Made by a program: the position numbers and the translations under genes. A DNA stretch of 64,000 nt from JADGGM01 sp027307005 (GTDB lineage Bacteria > Gemmatimonadota > Gemmatimonadetes > Gemmatimonadales > Gemmatimonadaceae). Shown here in pieces: positions 1 through 9,589 of the stretch (position 1 is the stretch's first letter; every line of letters starts with the position of its first letter). The stretch spans positions 62,001-126,000 of the forward strand of contig DATIEP010000088.1 of NCBI GenBank assembly GCA_035455745.1, written 5' to 3'. The notes beneath the pieces are model-generated. The model was not told the DNA's origin. It saw only the letters and a list, made by a program, of their open reading frames with translations, and searched no databases.

Positions 1-389
1 GATGCCTTCCCCTGCGAGATGAGCACCGGCTGCGTCGGCGGCGAGATGCCGAGCGAATCGAGCGTGGGATGAAAGAAGCCCACCTGGTACATCCCGTCGT
101 GCAGACCGTGGGCAACGATGCGAAACCGTCCCGATGGATCAGTGGTCGCTGCAAAGGTCGTGTTGGTGATGAGGACCGTCGCCCCGGCCAACGGCAGCCC
201 CCGCAGACTGTCCAACACGAAGCCGGTGACGACGATCGTGTCGCCCGATGGCGGCGTCGCGGTATCGGCGGCAGGCGCCTGGCTCGCCGGCGTCGCGGGC
301 GCAGGCGTGGTCCTTTTTTTGATTGCCTGCGCGGACACGTGCACCGCCGCCGTACAGGCGAGCGTCGCGACGAGGAGGGATCGAACCAT
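1..389 (-). CDS. Exported carboxypeptidase-regulatory-like domain protein (3' end outside window)
   Basis: The frame is open on the minus strand from an ATG at 387-389 to the window edge, so about 129 N-terminal residues are visible and the C-terminus is missing. It begins MVRSLLVATLACTAAVHVSA, a signal peptide ending in an ASAQA-like cleavage context. A Pro/Ala/Thr-rich linker follows, then a segment with the beta-sandwich signature of carboxypeptidase-regulatory-like domains (ITNTTFAATTDPSGRFRIVA). Such domains are frequent at the start of TonB-dependent receptors and in secreted proteins. What follows the domain cannot be seen. It is divergent from the mla operon. No good ribosome-binding site is visible before the ATG. 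Confidence 0.7.
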   Translation of the reverse strand, partial: MVRSLLVATLACTAAVHVSAQAIKKRTTPAPATPASQAPAADTATPPSGDTIVVTGFVLDSLRGLPLAGATVLITNTTFAATTDPSGRFRIVAHGLHDGMYQVGFFHPTLDSLGISPPTQPVLISQGKA

Positions 390-526
390 GTCGACTCAAT
401 ACGGGGAGATGGCGCGAGGCCGGAATGCCGCGCTCCTGAAGCTTCGACGACGGACGCGAAAATCTCAACACCCGCGGCGGCAATTGCCGCCTTTCGGCGC
501 GCGCACGCGTTGCCGCAGCCATCGCC

Positions 527-1318
527 TTGCCGCAGATTATGGGCGTGATCGAGGCGACCGGACGATGGGTCCGCTTCAGAATCGAGGAAGCCGGGCGCGC
601 GGGTCGCTTCCTCGAGGAAGCCGCCCGGGCACTCGCCGCCGGGCGTACGTGGTTTCCCAACGCCACGCTGCAGATGCGGCGACTGGGCGTCGATTCGCTT
701 CCCATCGGGCTGCTCATCGCGATCTTCACCGGCATCGTGCTGGCGCTGCTAGCCAGCTACTCCTTCACGGGCGCGGTTCCACTCTACTTCGTCGGAACGC
801 TGGTCGAAAAGACGATCACGCTCGAGCTCGCGCCGGTGCTCACGGGACTCGCCCTCGCGGGACGCGTGGGCGCGAACATCGCCGCCGAGCTGGGCACGAT
901 GCGCGTGACGGAGCAGGTGGATGCGTTGGAAACGCTGGCGTACGATCCGGACGCATATCTCGTCGTGCCGCGGGTGATCGCGGGGACGATCATGTTCCCG
1001 CTCATCGTCGGCCTGGCAATGATCGTTGGGTTAGGCGCCGGCTGGCTCGCATCGCTCGGCTTCCTGCACTTGTCCAGTGAGGAATTTCTCAAGGGCGCGC
1101 GCCTGTTCTTCGGCGCGTTCGACATCGAATACGGACTCGTGAAATCCGCGAGCTTCGGGTTGGCGGTCACGCTCATCGGCTGCTACAAAGGACTGCGCGC
1201 GCGGGGTGGCGCCGAAGGAGTGGGCAATGCGGCCACGGGCGCCGTCGTATACTCCGCAGTGATGATTCTCGTGCTCGACGCTTTCTGGGCCATGACGTGG
1301 CTCCATGGACGGTCCTGA
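527..1318 (+). CDS. mlaE: MlaE-family ABC transporter permease (phospholipid transport)
   Basis: Inner-membrane permease of an Mla-type (maintenance of lipid asymmetry) ABC transporter moving phospholipids between inner and outer membrane. The 263-residue product has the usual family length and its features: an N-terminal amphipathic stretch, a conserved centre (ELAPVLTGLALAGRVGANIA, then ELGTMRVTEQVDALETLAYDP) and several hydrophobic segments up to the C-terminus. The frame opens with TTG at 527; an in-frame ATG at 539 (MGVIEATGRW) is an equally good start, and neither has a clear Shine-Dalgarno. The stop TGA (1316-1318) overlaps the ATG of the ATPase gene as TGATG, indicating translational coupling. 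No MlaB or MlaC homologue lies here. Confidence 0.92.
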   Translation: MPQIMGVIEATGRWVRFRIEEAGRAGRFLEEAARALAAGRTWFPNATLQMRRLGVDSLPIGLLIAIFTGIVLALLASYSFTGAVPLYFVGTLVEKTITLELAPVLTGLALAGRVGANIAAELGTMRVTEQVDALETLAYDPDAYLVVPRVIAGTIMFPLIVGLAMIVGLGAGWLASLGFLHLSSEEFLKGARLFFGAFDIEYGLVKSASFGLAVTLIGCYKGLRARGGAEGVGNAATGAVVYSAVMILVLDAFWAMTWLHGRS

Positions 1319-2124
1319 TGATCAAGTGGGTCGACGTCTACAAGGGATTCGGCGACAAGAAAGTCCTCGAAGGATTCACGCTCGACGTCCACGAGGGCGA
1401 AGCGGTCGTGATCATCGGGTATTCGGGGTCCGGCAAATCGGTCGCGATCAAACACGTGGTGGGACTGCTCGAACCCGACCGCGGCACCATCGAGGTCGAT
1501 GACAAAGACGTGCCGACGCTGCCGCGCAAAGAGCTGTACGAGCTCCGCGCCCACATCGGCTACGTGTTCCAATTCGCGGCGCTCTTCGACTCCATGACCA
1601 TCGGCGACAACGTGGCCATGGGCCTGCGCAAACGCCCCGAGATGTCGGAGAGCGACATCCAGCAGCGGGTGTCCGAGGCGCTCGAGCTGGTCGACCTCCC
1701 CGACGTGCAGCAGCGCTATCCGGCCGAGCTCTCGGGCGGCATGCGCAAGCGCGTGGGCATCGCGCGCGCCGTGGCCCTCAGGCCCAAGTACATCCTTTAC
1801 GATGAACCCACGACGGGGCTCGATCCGGTCACCAGCGCGGTGATCGACGAGCTCATGATCCGCATGCGGGAGAAGTTAGGCGTGACGAGCGTCGTCATCA
1901 CGCACGACATGCGGAGCGCATATCGCGTGGGCAGCCGCATCGCGATGCTGTACGAGGGACGGGTCCGGCAGGTCGGGACGGTCGACGAGATTCAACAATC
2001 GAAAGATCCCATCGTGCGCCAGTTCATCGAGGGGCGCGCGACACTCGAAGGCGGCGAGACGGCATCGCCGGCCGCGACGGCATCGGCGGCCGCGGTCACT
2101 CCCGCACGCGGAGGACGCGCATGA
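1318..2124 (+). CDS. mlaF: MlaF-type ABC transporter ATPase
   Basis: ATPase subunit partnering the MlaE permease. Visible motifs are Walker A GYSGSGKS (about residues 34-41), the Q-loop FQF, the ABC signature LSGGMRKR, Walker B ILYDEPTTGLDP and the switch histidine in VVITHD. LSGGMRKRVGIARA is typical of the Mla/Ttg2A group. I chose ATG 1318 because it couples to the mlaE stop and gives the canonical MIKWVDVYKGF opening; a GTG at 1297 would add seven residues. The C-terminus carries an Ala/Thr-rich extension of about 30 residues after the ABC core. Its stop overlaps the start of the MCE gene by four bases (ATGA). Confidence 0.93.
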   Translation: MIKWVDVYKGFGDKKVLEGFTLDVHEGEAVVIIGYSGSGKSVAIKHVVGLLEPDRGTIEVDDKDVPTLPRKELYELRAHIGYVFQFAALFDSMTIGDNVAMGLRKRPEMSESDIQQRVSEALELVDLPDVQQRYPAELSGGMRKRVGIARAVALRPKYILYDEPTTGLDPVTSAVIDELMIRMREKLGVTSVVITHDMRSAYRVGSRIAMLYEGRVRQVGTVDEIQQSKDPIVRQFIEGRATLEGGETASPAATASAAAVTPARGGRA

Positions 2125-3131
2125 AACGCGGAAATGACTTCACGGTCGGGCTGGTGGTGATCGGATCGATCGTTGCCATCGTGCTCTTCACGCTCTGGCT
2201 GAGCCAGACCAGCATCGGGTCCAAGCAGCGCGATGTCGTGGCGCGCTTCACCGACGTCGGCAACGCGAAGGTCGGCAATTCGGTGGTCATCCGCGGTGTC
2301 CAGGCGGGCCGCATCCAATCGATCGAGCTCGAGCCCACCGGATGGGTGTTGGTGAAGATGTCGCTCGACCCCGATATCAAACTGCCGAGCAATCCGGTGG
2401 TCGTGCTGAGCGAGTCGAGCATGTTCGGCGAATGGCAGGCCACGATCATGGAGCGCGCGGCGGCGCCCGACGACGCGGACGTGCAGCAGCAGCTCGCGCA
2501 ATCGGCGGCCGTGGGGCGGGGCAGCGCCATCCCCGGCGCGCGGCTGCCGGACATCGCGCAGCTGACGGCCGTGGCGGGACGCATCGCCGGCGACATGTCG
2601 CGGGTGGCGGACCGGTTTCAGGTGGCGTTCGACGACCGGGCGGCGAACGAGCTGCGACAATCGATCCGCAACTTCGCCGACCTGTCGGCCGAGCTCGAGC
2701 GCACCGTGCGGTCGCAGTCGGCGAGTCTTACTCAGTTAGGAAACGACGTCCACAAGACGATGGGCACCATCAATGCCACCGCGCTGGCGGTGCAGCACAC
2801 CGCCGACCGGGTCGATTCCTCGACGTCCAAAGGCCAGATCCGCCAGATCATGGCCAACGTCGGCGAGGCGTCGGAAGACATCAAGGCGACGTCGCACGAC
2901 CTGCGCGGCGCGTCGCACACGCTCATCGCGACCCAGCAGCAGCTTTCGTCGGTGCTCACGCACGCCGACTCGGTGTTAGGCAAGATCGACCGCGGCCAGG
3001 GATCGTTGGGCATGATGGTCAACGACCCGACGCTGTACCAGAACGGCGACGCGCTGCTCTCGCAGATGCGCGAGCTCGTGGCCGAGATCCGCGCGCACCC
3101 GCGCCAGTACCTGAGCGTCAAAATCTTCTGA
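2121..3131 (+). CDS. MCE-domain lipid-binding protein (MlaD-like)
   Basis: Periplasmic, membrane-anchored substrate-binding component of the Mla-type transporter. It has one N-terminal transmembrane helix (about residues 9-28, VGLVVIGSIVAIVLFTLWLS), then an MCE domain (RFTDVGNAKVGNSVVIRG and QAGRIQSIEL), then a long alpha-helical region of roughly 200 residues that probably forms coiled coil (SQSASLTQLGNDVHKTMG; SSVLTHADSVLGKIDRGQGS). At 336 residues it is longer than the E. coli protein (about 183) and resembles the extended MCE proteins of other phyla. The ATG overlaps the ATPase stop, and the TGA overlaps the ATG of the Nudix gene. Confidence 0.9.
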   Translation: MKRGNDFTVGLVVIGSIVAIVLFTLWLSQTSIGSKQRDVVARFTDVGNAKVGNSVVIRGVQAGRIQSIELEPTGWVLVKMSLDPDIKLPSNPVVVLSESSMFGEWQATIMERAAAPDDADVQQQLAQSAAVGRGSAIPGARLPDIAQLTAVAGRIAGDMSRVADRFQVAFDDRAANELRQSIRNFADLSAELERTVRSQSASLTQLGNDVHKTMGTINATALAVQHTADRVDSSTSKGQIRQIMANVGEASEDIKATSHDLRGASHTLIATQQQLSSVLTHADSVLGKIDRGQGSLGMMVNDPTLYQNGDALLSQMRELVAEIRAHPRQYLSVKIF

Positions 3132-3586
3132 TGGTGCGGTCGAGGGCAAAGCGGGAGACGTCGGCCGGCGGCGTCGTGTATCGCCTGGTGGATGGCGCAC
3201 CGCTGTTCCTGCTCATCCGCGATGCCTACCACAACTGGGGATTCCCCAAGGGCCACGTCGAACACAACGAAGCCCTGGAGTCGGCGGCGTTGCGCGAGGT
3301 CGAGGAGGAAACAGGTCTCCACACGCTGACCCTGCGCGCGCCGATCGATACCATAGATTGGTACTTCCGGTTTCGAGGCCGTCTCGTTCACAAGAGCTGT
3401 CACTTCTTCCTCATGGAAAGCGCCTCCGCGACCACGTCGCCGCAACGCGAGGAAGGCATCACGGCGTGCGAGTGGCTGACGCTCGAGGATGCGTTGGAGC
3501 GCGTGTCCTACGAGAATGCGCGCGGCGTGCTCACCAGGGCAGCCGAGCTCGTCCCGCCGGAGCACGGCGCCGGAGTCGCGCCGTGA
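3131..3586 (+). CDS. Nudix hydrolase
   Basis: Small 151-residue pyrophosphohydrolase of the Nudix superfamily, acting on a nucleoside diphosphate-linked substrate that cannot be specified. The 23-residue Nudix box spans about residues 41-63: G at 41, E at 47, the REVEEETGL core at 55-63. WGFPKGHVE precedes it as in diadenosine-tetraphosphatase-like members. The opening AKRETSAGGVVYR is typical of housekeeping Nudix proteins. The start ATG at 3131 overlaps the mlaD stop (TGATG), and the stop at 3584-3586 overlaps the GTG of the next gene, so it is part of the same transcript. Its link with lipid transport is positional only. Confidence 0.92.
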   Translation: MVRSRAKRETSAGGVVYRLVDGAPLFLLIRDAYHNWGFPKGHVEHNEALESAALREVEEETGLHTLTLRAPIDTIDWYFRFRGRLVHKSCHFFLMESASATTSPQREEGITACEWLTLEDALERVSYENARGVLTRAAELVPPEHGAGVAP

Positions 3587-4413
3587 CGCCGCGGCGCGCA
3601 CACGTCGCTGAGGCCGGCTCGCGGCTCGTTGTGGCACACGCGCCGCGCGCGCGAACGCGCGAATTGGTGCGCACGAGCATTTCCCGTCGAGACGGTCGAG
3701 TGGCGATTACACGGTCGCTGGGTACGCTCGATCGAAGACTGCACGCGACGCTCGTCGACCTCGTCGTCGTCGATCTGGGTGGACCGGAAAACGTGCTCGC
3801 TGCCGCGTCGCTCGCGCGCGAGTTCCCGAGCGTAGCGTTCGTCGCCGTCACGCCGTTCCGTGCGGTCGACGCGCCGGCGATCGCCGCGTGCGCGAACTGC
3901 GGCGTCGCCGATATCCTGGCAGATGGCGTCGACGACGGGATGCTGCGACACGCAGTAGCGGTCCACGGTTTCTCGACGAGGTTCGCCACTGCTCTCGCCG
4001 AGCCGCCTCGGGAACTCGGCTTGGAGACCCGGATGCAGCGAAGCGCCTGGCGGTTCATCGCCGGTCGAGCCGGACGAGTGGTCCGCACGCAGGAGTTGGC
4101 GAAGGCGCTGGCCGTGACCCGGGAGCACTTGAGCCGGAGTTTCGGGCACGCCGGGACGCCGCAGGCGACACTCAAGCGGGTGATCGATCTGGTGCGGCTG
4201 CTTGCCGCAGCGGAGCTGGCCAAGAATCCGGGATACGATTTGCGGGATGTCGTTCGTCTGTTGGGGTACGCATCGGTGTCGCAACTTTCTGCGGTCGCGG
4301 AGCGTCTGGTGGGTCGACCGGCAACATCGCTCGCCCGGTTGCGGCCAAATGATCTGATAGAAGGTTTTGTGCGGACGGCATCGCGTGGTCTTGTCTCGTC
4401 CGGCGCCTTGTGA
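3583..4413 (+). CDS. AraC-type DNA-binding regulator with N-terminal receiver-like domain
   Basis: The 276-residue product has a C-terminal double helix-turn-helix of AraC type (VVRTQELAKALAVTREHLSR, then DLRDVVRLLGYASVSQLS). The N-terminal 120 residues resemble a receiver fold: LVDLVVVDLGGPE places an aspartate (about D64) where receivers are phosphorylated, followed by FVAVTPF and a hydrophobic/Gly pattern. The acidic pocket expected near the N-terminus is not obvious, so it may be a pseudo-receiver. The GTG at 3583 overlaps the Nudix stop. The gene's last codons overlap the atp promoter and the CRP-like palindrome. Target genes are unknown. Confidence 0.72.
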   Translation: MTPRRAHVAEAGSRLVVAHAPRARTRELVRTSISRRDGRVAITRSLGTLDRRLHATLVDLVVVDLGGPENVLAAASLAREFPSVAFVAVTPFRAVDAPAIAACANCGVADILADGVDDGMLRHAVAVHGFSTRFATALAEPPRELGLETRMQRSAWRFIAGRAGRVVRTQELAKALAVTREHLSRSFGHAGTPQATLKRVIDLVRLLAAAELAKNPGYDLRDVVRLLGYASVSQLSAVAERLVGRPATSLARLRPNDLIEGFVRTASRGLVSSGAL

Positions 4414-4419
4414 TAAATT
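4391..4419 (+). promoter_or_regulatory. Sigma70-type promoter for the atp operon
   Basis: TTGTCT at 4391-4396, a 17-base spacer, and TAAATT at 4414-4419. The predicted start near 4426 leaves a leader of about 65 bases before atpA. The -10 lies inside a perfect palindrome described separately. It is one of the few AT-rich spots in this region. Confidence 0.55.
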
Positions 4420-4425
4420 TCACAA
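4408..4425. promoter_or_regulatory. CRP/FNR-family-like operator palindrome
   Basis: TTGTGA at 4408-4413 and TCACAA at 4420-4425 are perfect inverted repeats separated by six bases (TAAATT), matching the TGTGA-N6-TCACA half-site pattern of CRP-type regulators. The centre is the putative -10 of the atp promoter, so binding would be expected to block transcription. The left arm contains the stop codon of the AraC-type gene. Confidence 0.55.
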
Positions 4426-4491
4426 GCTGCCGAGTGGACTGATTCGGCGGGCCGGCCCATACCTCACACGGACCTCCTAGCCCAACCACCC

Positions 4492-6078
<1,587 letters not shown>

Positions 6079-6116
6079 TCCGATCATCCATTCGTCTTCC
6101 CGTTCTCCGTTAGGCA

Positions 6117-6980
6117 ATGGCCAAGGGTCGAGAGCTCAAGTCGCGCATCAAGTCCGTCGAGGGCACGCGGAAGATCACGCGCACGATGGAGATGGTGTCG
6201 ACCTCCAAACTGAAGCGCGCGCAGGATCGCGTGGTCGCGGCGCGGCCGTACGCACGCGCGCTGGCGGACGTGATCGCCGATCTGTATTCGCCGGCGTTGG
6301 CCGAGCAGTTCCCGCTGCTCCGGCAGCCGGCCGCGGTCAAGCGCGCGGCGGTGCTGCTCATCACGTCGAACCGCGGTCTCGCCGGCGCGTTCAACGCGAA
6401 CCTGATCCGTGAAGCGCGGCAGCTGCTGGCCAAGTTAGGCGAGGCATCGGCCGACACGGAGTTGCACATCGTCGGCCGCAAAGGCGTCGGTTTCTTCCGC
6501 TACATCGGGACGCCGATCGCGTCGTCGCGGGTGGACATCGGCGACCGGCCGCGCGCCGAGCACGCCGCGGAGCTCGTCGATGGCATGATGCGGGACTTCG
6601 TGAGCGGGCGCCTGGATGCCGTGTACGTGGTGTACGCGAAGTACAATTCGCCGCTCTCGACGCCGCCGACCACGAATCGCATCCTGCCCGTGACGCCGCC
6701 GGAGCACACAGGACCCGCGCGCGACTACCTGCTCTTCCCGAGCGCGCAGGCGATCCTCACGCAGCTGCTCCCGCTCTACGTGCGGAACACCATCTACCGG
6801 GCGTTGGTGGAGACGGCGGCCGGCGAGCAGGGCGCGCGGCGGACGGCGATGAAGAATGCGACCGACAACGCGGGCGAGATGCTGAACGTGCTCCGGCGGA
6901 CGTACAACCGGGCGCGGCAGGCGCAGATCACGCAGGAGATCGCCGAGATCGTCGGCGGCGCGGAAGCGCTGAAGAGCTAA
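6117..6980 (+). CDS. atpG: F1Fo ATP synthase subunit gamma
   Basis: Central rotor stalk subunit of F1, 287 residues. The N-terminal helix (RELKSRIKSVEGTRKITRTM, then EMVSTSKLKRAQ) and C-terminal helix (NATDNAGEMLNVLRRTYNRA, then RQAQITQEIAEIVGGAEAL) that form the coiled-coil rotor are both present, with the Rossmann-like middle between them (LLITSNRGLAGAFNANLIRE). The ATG lies 38 bases after atpA; the short gap contains the GTTAGGC word at 6109-6115. The stop TAA lies in a GCTAAC context followed closely by ACTAAC, variants of the same word. Confidence 0.97.
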   Translation: MAKGRELKSRIKSVEGTRKITRTMEMVSTSKLKRAQDRVVAARPYARALADVIADLYSPALAEQFPLLRQPAAVKRAAVLLITSNRGLAGAFNANLIREARQLLAKLGEASADTELHIVGRKGVGFFRYIGTPIASSRVDIGDRPRAEHAAELVDGMMRDFVSGRLDAVYVVYAKYNSPLSTPPTTNRILPVTPPEHTGPARDYLLFPSAQAILTQLLPLYVRNTIYRALVETAAGEQGARRTAMKNATDNAGEMLNVLRRTYNRARQAQITQEIAEIVGGAEALKS

Positions 6981-7045
6981 CGGACTAACGGATCACCGCA
7001 GGCGCCGCCGGCGCCGGGCGGCGTACACTTTCGGGGAACACACGC

Positions 7046-8464
7046 ATGGCTGCCACGCAAACCGGCAAGGTCGTCCAGGTGATCGGTCCCGTGCTCGATG
7101 TGGAATTCGAGTCGGAACACCTCCCGGAGATCTACAATGCGCTCGAGATCGACCAGGACTCCGACGGCGGCGGGCACGTGCGCCTGGTGGCCGAGGTGCA
7201 GCAGCACATCGGCCGCAACCAGGTGCGGGCGGTCGCCATGTCGAGCACGGACGGCGTCCAGCGCGGTATGGACGTCAAAGACCTCGACGGGCCGATCTCG
7301 GTGCCGGTGGGCAACGCTGCGTTAGGCCGCATTCTCAACGTGCTCGGCGAGCCGGTGGACAACGGCGCGCCGATTCCCGCCGACGCGCCCCGCTGGCCGA
7401 TTCACCGGTCGAGCCCGGCATTCGTGAATCTCGAGCCCAAGACCGAGATCTTCGAGACGGGCATCAAGGTCATCGACCTCATCGCGCCGTTCGTCAAAGG
7501 CGGCAAGATCGGGCTGTTCGGCGGCGCCGGCGTCGGGAAGACGGTCATCATCCAGGAGCTCATCAACAACGTGCAGAAGGGGCACGGCGGCCGCTCCGTG
7601 TTCTGCGGCGTCGGCGAGCGCACGCGCGAAGGGAACGACCTCTACCTCGAGTTCAAGGAAGCCAAGATCCTCGACTCGGTCGCACTCATCTACGGCCAGA
7701 TGAACGAGCCGCCAGGCGCCCGCCTCCGCGTGGGCCTCTCCGGCCTAACGGTCGCCGAGTACTTCCGCGACGTCGAACACCAGGACGTGCTCCTGTTCAT
7801 CGACAACATCTTCCGCTTCACCCAGGCGGGCTCGGAAGTGTCCGCGCTGCTGGGCCGCATGCCGAGCGCCGTGGGATACCAGCCGACGCTGGCCACGGAA
7901 ATGGGCGACCTGCAGGAACGCATCACGTCGACCAAGAGCGGATCGATCACGTCGGTGCAGGCGATCTACGTGCCGGCCGACGACATCACCGACCCGGCGC
8001 CGGCGACCGCGTTCGCGCACCTCGACGCCACCGTCGTGTTGTCGCGCGCGCTCACCGAGATCGGCATCTATCCTGCTGTGGACCCGCTCGCTTCGGGCTC
8101 GCGCATCCTCGCGGCACAGTATCTTGGTGATCGGCATTACAACGCCGCGTCCGAGGTCCTGCGTATTCTGCAGCGCTACAAGGAGCTGCAGGACATCATC
8201 GCGATCCTGGGCATGGACGAGTTGTCGGAGGATGACAAGCGCGTGGTCGCGCGTGCGCGCCGCGTGCAACGCTTCCTCTCGCAGCCGTTTGCCGTGGCCC
8301 AGCAATTCACCGGCATCGAAGGCAAATACGTGAAGCTCGAGGAGACCGTCCAGTCGTTCGAGCGCGTGGTGGCCGGTGAGTTCGATGATCTGCCGGAGCA
8401 GGCGTTCTACATGGTGGGCGGGATCGAGGAAGCGGTCGCCAAAGCGAAAACGCTCAAGGATTGA
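7046..8464 (+). CDS. atpD: F1Fo ATP synthase subunit beta
   Basis: Catalytic subunit of F1, 472 residues. Walker A GGAGVGKT lies at about residues 159-166, followed by the catalytic region GVGERTREGNDLYLE (glutamate of the GER motif). Walker B LLFIDNIFRFTQAGSEVSAL and the DELSEDDK segment (DELSEED in most species) are present. The gene follows atpG after 65 bases and ends at 8462-8464, overlapping possible starts of atpC. Confidence 0.98.
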   Translation: MAATQTGKVVQVIGPVLDVEFESEHLPEIYNALEIDQDSDGGGHVRLVAEVQQHIGRNQVRAVAMSSTDGVQRGMDVKDLDGPISVPVGNAALGRILNVLGEPVDNGAPIPADAPRWPIHRSSPAFVNLEPKTEIFETGIKVIDLIAPFVKGGKIGLFGGAGVGKTVIIQELINNVQKGHGGRSVFCGVGERTREGNDLYLEFKEAKILDSVALIYGQMNEPPGARLRVGLSGLTVAEYFRDVEHQDVLLFIDNIFRFTQAGSEVSALLGRMPSAVGYQPTLATEMGDLQERITSTKSGSITSVQAIYVPADDITDPAPATAFAHLDATVVLSRALTEIGIYPAVDPLASGSRILAAQYLGDRHYNAASEVLRILQRYKELQDIIAILGMDELSEDDKRVVARARRVQRFLSQPFAVAQQFTGIEGKYVKLEETVQSFERVVAGEFDDLPEQAFYMVGGIEEAVAKAKTLKD

Positions 8465-8730
8465 GGACGCCGATCGTGTTGACGGTCTCGGTCATCTCCG
8501 CGGAAGCAACGCTGTTCGAGGGCCAGGCGACGGCCGTCATCGCGCCTGCCTTCGACGGCGAGGTCGGCATTTTGACCAACCACGCGCCGATGATCACGGC
8601 GTTAGGCACGGGGACGTTGCGGGTCGAAGACGGGTCGGCCACACAGCGGTTCACGGTGGCCGGCGGTTTCCTACAGGTGGTGGACAATCAGGTCCGGATT
8701 GTGACGGAGCAGGCGAGCATCAGTCGGTGA
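8461..8730 (+). CDS. atpC: F1Fo ATP synthase subunit epsilon, short form lacking the C-terminal helical domain
   Basis: The product has only 89 residues or fewer and corresponds to the N-terminal beta-sandwich domain (LTVSVISAEATLFEGQATAV, DGEVGILTNHAPMITALGTG, FTVAGGFLQV). It stops directly after TEQASI, where a full-length epsilon (about 130-140 residues) would begin its two-helix inhibitory C-terminal domain. The frame opens with TTG at 8461, overlapping the atpD stop; GTG at 8476 or TTG at 8479 give the more usual opening (MLTVSVIS). Short epsilon subunits of this size are known in green sulfur bacteria. Loss of the helical domain removes epsilon-type latching of ATP hydrolysis. Confidence 0.93.
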   Translation: MRTPIVLTVSVISAEATLFEGQATAVIAPAFDGEVGILTNHAPMITALGTGTLRVEDGSATQRFTVAGGFLQVVDNQVRIVTEQASISR

Positions 8731-8780
8731 TGCGCGCGCCCGGGTGGGCGCGACGAGTTCCAGCCCAGGGGAGGAGTCTC

Positions 8781-9443
8781 ATGAATCGCACGATGTCGAC
8801 GTTCATCGCCGCGCTCGTCGCAGCTGCGGCATCGATCACGCTGCCGGGCCATGTGAGCGCGCAGGCGTGGCACTATCCGGCATTCCAGTTGCCCGAAGTC
8901 TCGACGCGGGAGTTCAATTTCGCGGTGGCGGGCGGAGGGGACTACGGCACGACAGGACTCGCGCAGTGGCGAGAAGGCATCGGCCCGGACACCCACATCG
9001 GGTTCGACCTCGGCTTCGCATCGCCATCGCGCACATCGACGCTGTTTCTCATCGGGGGCGGCATCGGCCAGCAACTGATCCGCTCGACGCAGGAGATGCC
9101 GATCGACCTCATGCTCACGGGCGGTCTGTACGGCGCGTTCTCGAGCGACATCGGCTTTCTCCGGATTCCGATCGGCGTGGTCGCCGGACACCGGTTCCCG
9201 CTGCAGAACGGGATGTCGCTGACGCCGTACGCGGCGCCGCGCCTGTCGATCGACGCCTGCGTTAGCTCGTGCAACGGAGAAGGGACGGATGCGAACGTGA
9301 ACTTCGATTTCGGCCTCGACTGGGCAGTGAACTCGATGCTTTCGCTGCGCGGCGCGCTCACGGTCGGCGCGGTGGGATCGGGACCGAGCCAGACGGGTTT
9401 CGGCTTCGGTCTCGCGTTCCGTCCGCAGACGATCCGGCATTAA
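8781..9443 (+). CDS. Predicted outer-membrane beta-barrel protein, unknown function
   Basis: A 220-residue exported protein: signal peptide MNRTMSTFIAALVAAAASIT through a cleavage site after VSAQA, then alternating hydrophobic/aromatic strands typical of a small beta-barrel (FNFAVAGGGDYG; HIGFDLGFASPS; GFGFGLAFRP near the end). One disulfide is possible from the two cysteines in DACVSSCNG. The ATG at 8781 is preceded by GGAGGAG. It lies 50 bases after atpC and before a strong terminator, so it may be read from the atp promoter, although a functional link is not evident. Confidence 0.7.
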   Translation: MNRTMSTFIAALVAAAASITLPGHVSAQAWHYPAFQLPEVSTREFNFAVAGGGDYGTTGLAQWREGIGPDTHIGFDLGFASPSRTSTLFLIGGGIGQQLIRSTQEMPIDLMLTGGLYGAFSSDIGFLRIPIGVVAGHRFPLQNGMSLTPYAAPRLSIDACVSSCNGEGTDANVNFDFGLDWAVNSMLSLRGALTVGAVGSGPSQTGFGFGLAFRPQTIRH

Positions 9444-9478
9444 GGGACACGGCCTCTGCAGGTCGTGGCGAGGATGCG

Positions 9479-9510
9479 AAGGGCCGCCTGACGACTCGGG
9501 CGGCCCTTTC
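9479..9510 (+). terminator. Intrinsic terminator after atp operon
   Basis: GGGCCGCC (9481-9488) pairs with GGCGGCCC (9499-9506) around a 10-base loop, followed by TTTC. It ends the atp-outer-membrane-protein unit. Confidence 0.8.
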
Positions 9511-9589
9511 CATTCGTCAGCTGGAGGATTGGATATGGCTCATATTTTGCTCGCCCACAGCGCCACCGAGTCAGCGAGGGTGGCCAGCT

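Noticed and set aside
118..1080. Plus-strand open frame overlapping mlaE
   Set aside because: Arg-rich product without any motif, overlapping the well-supported mlaE in another frame.
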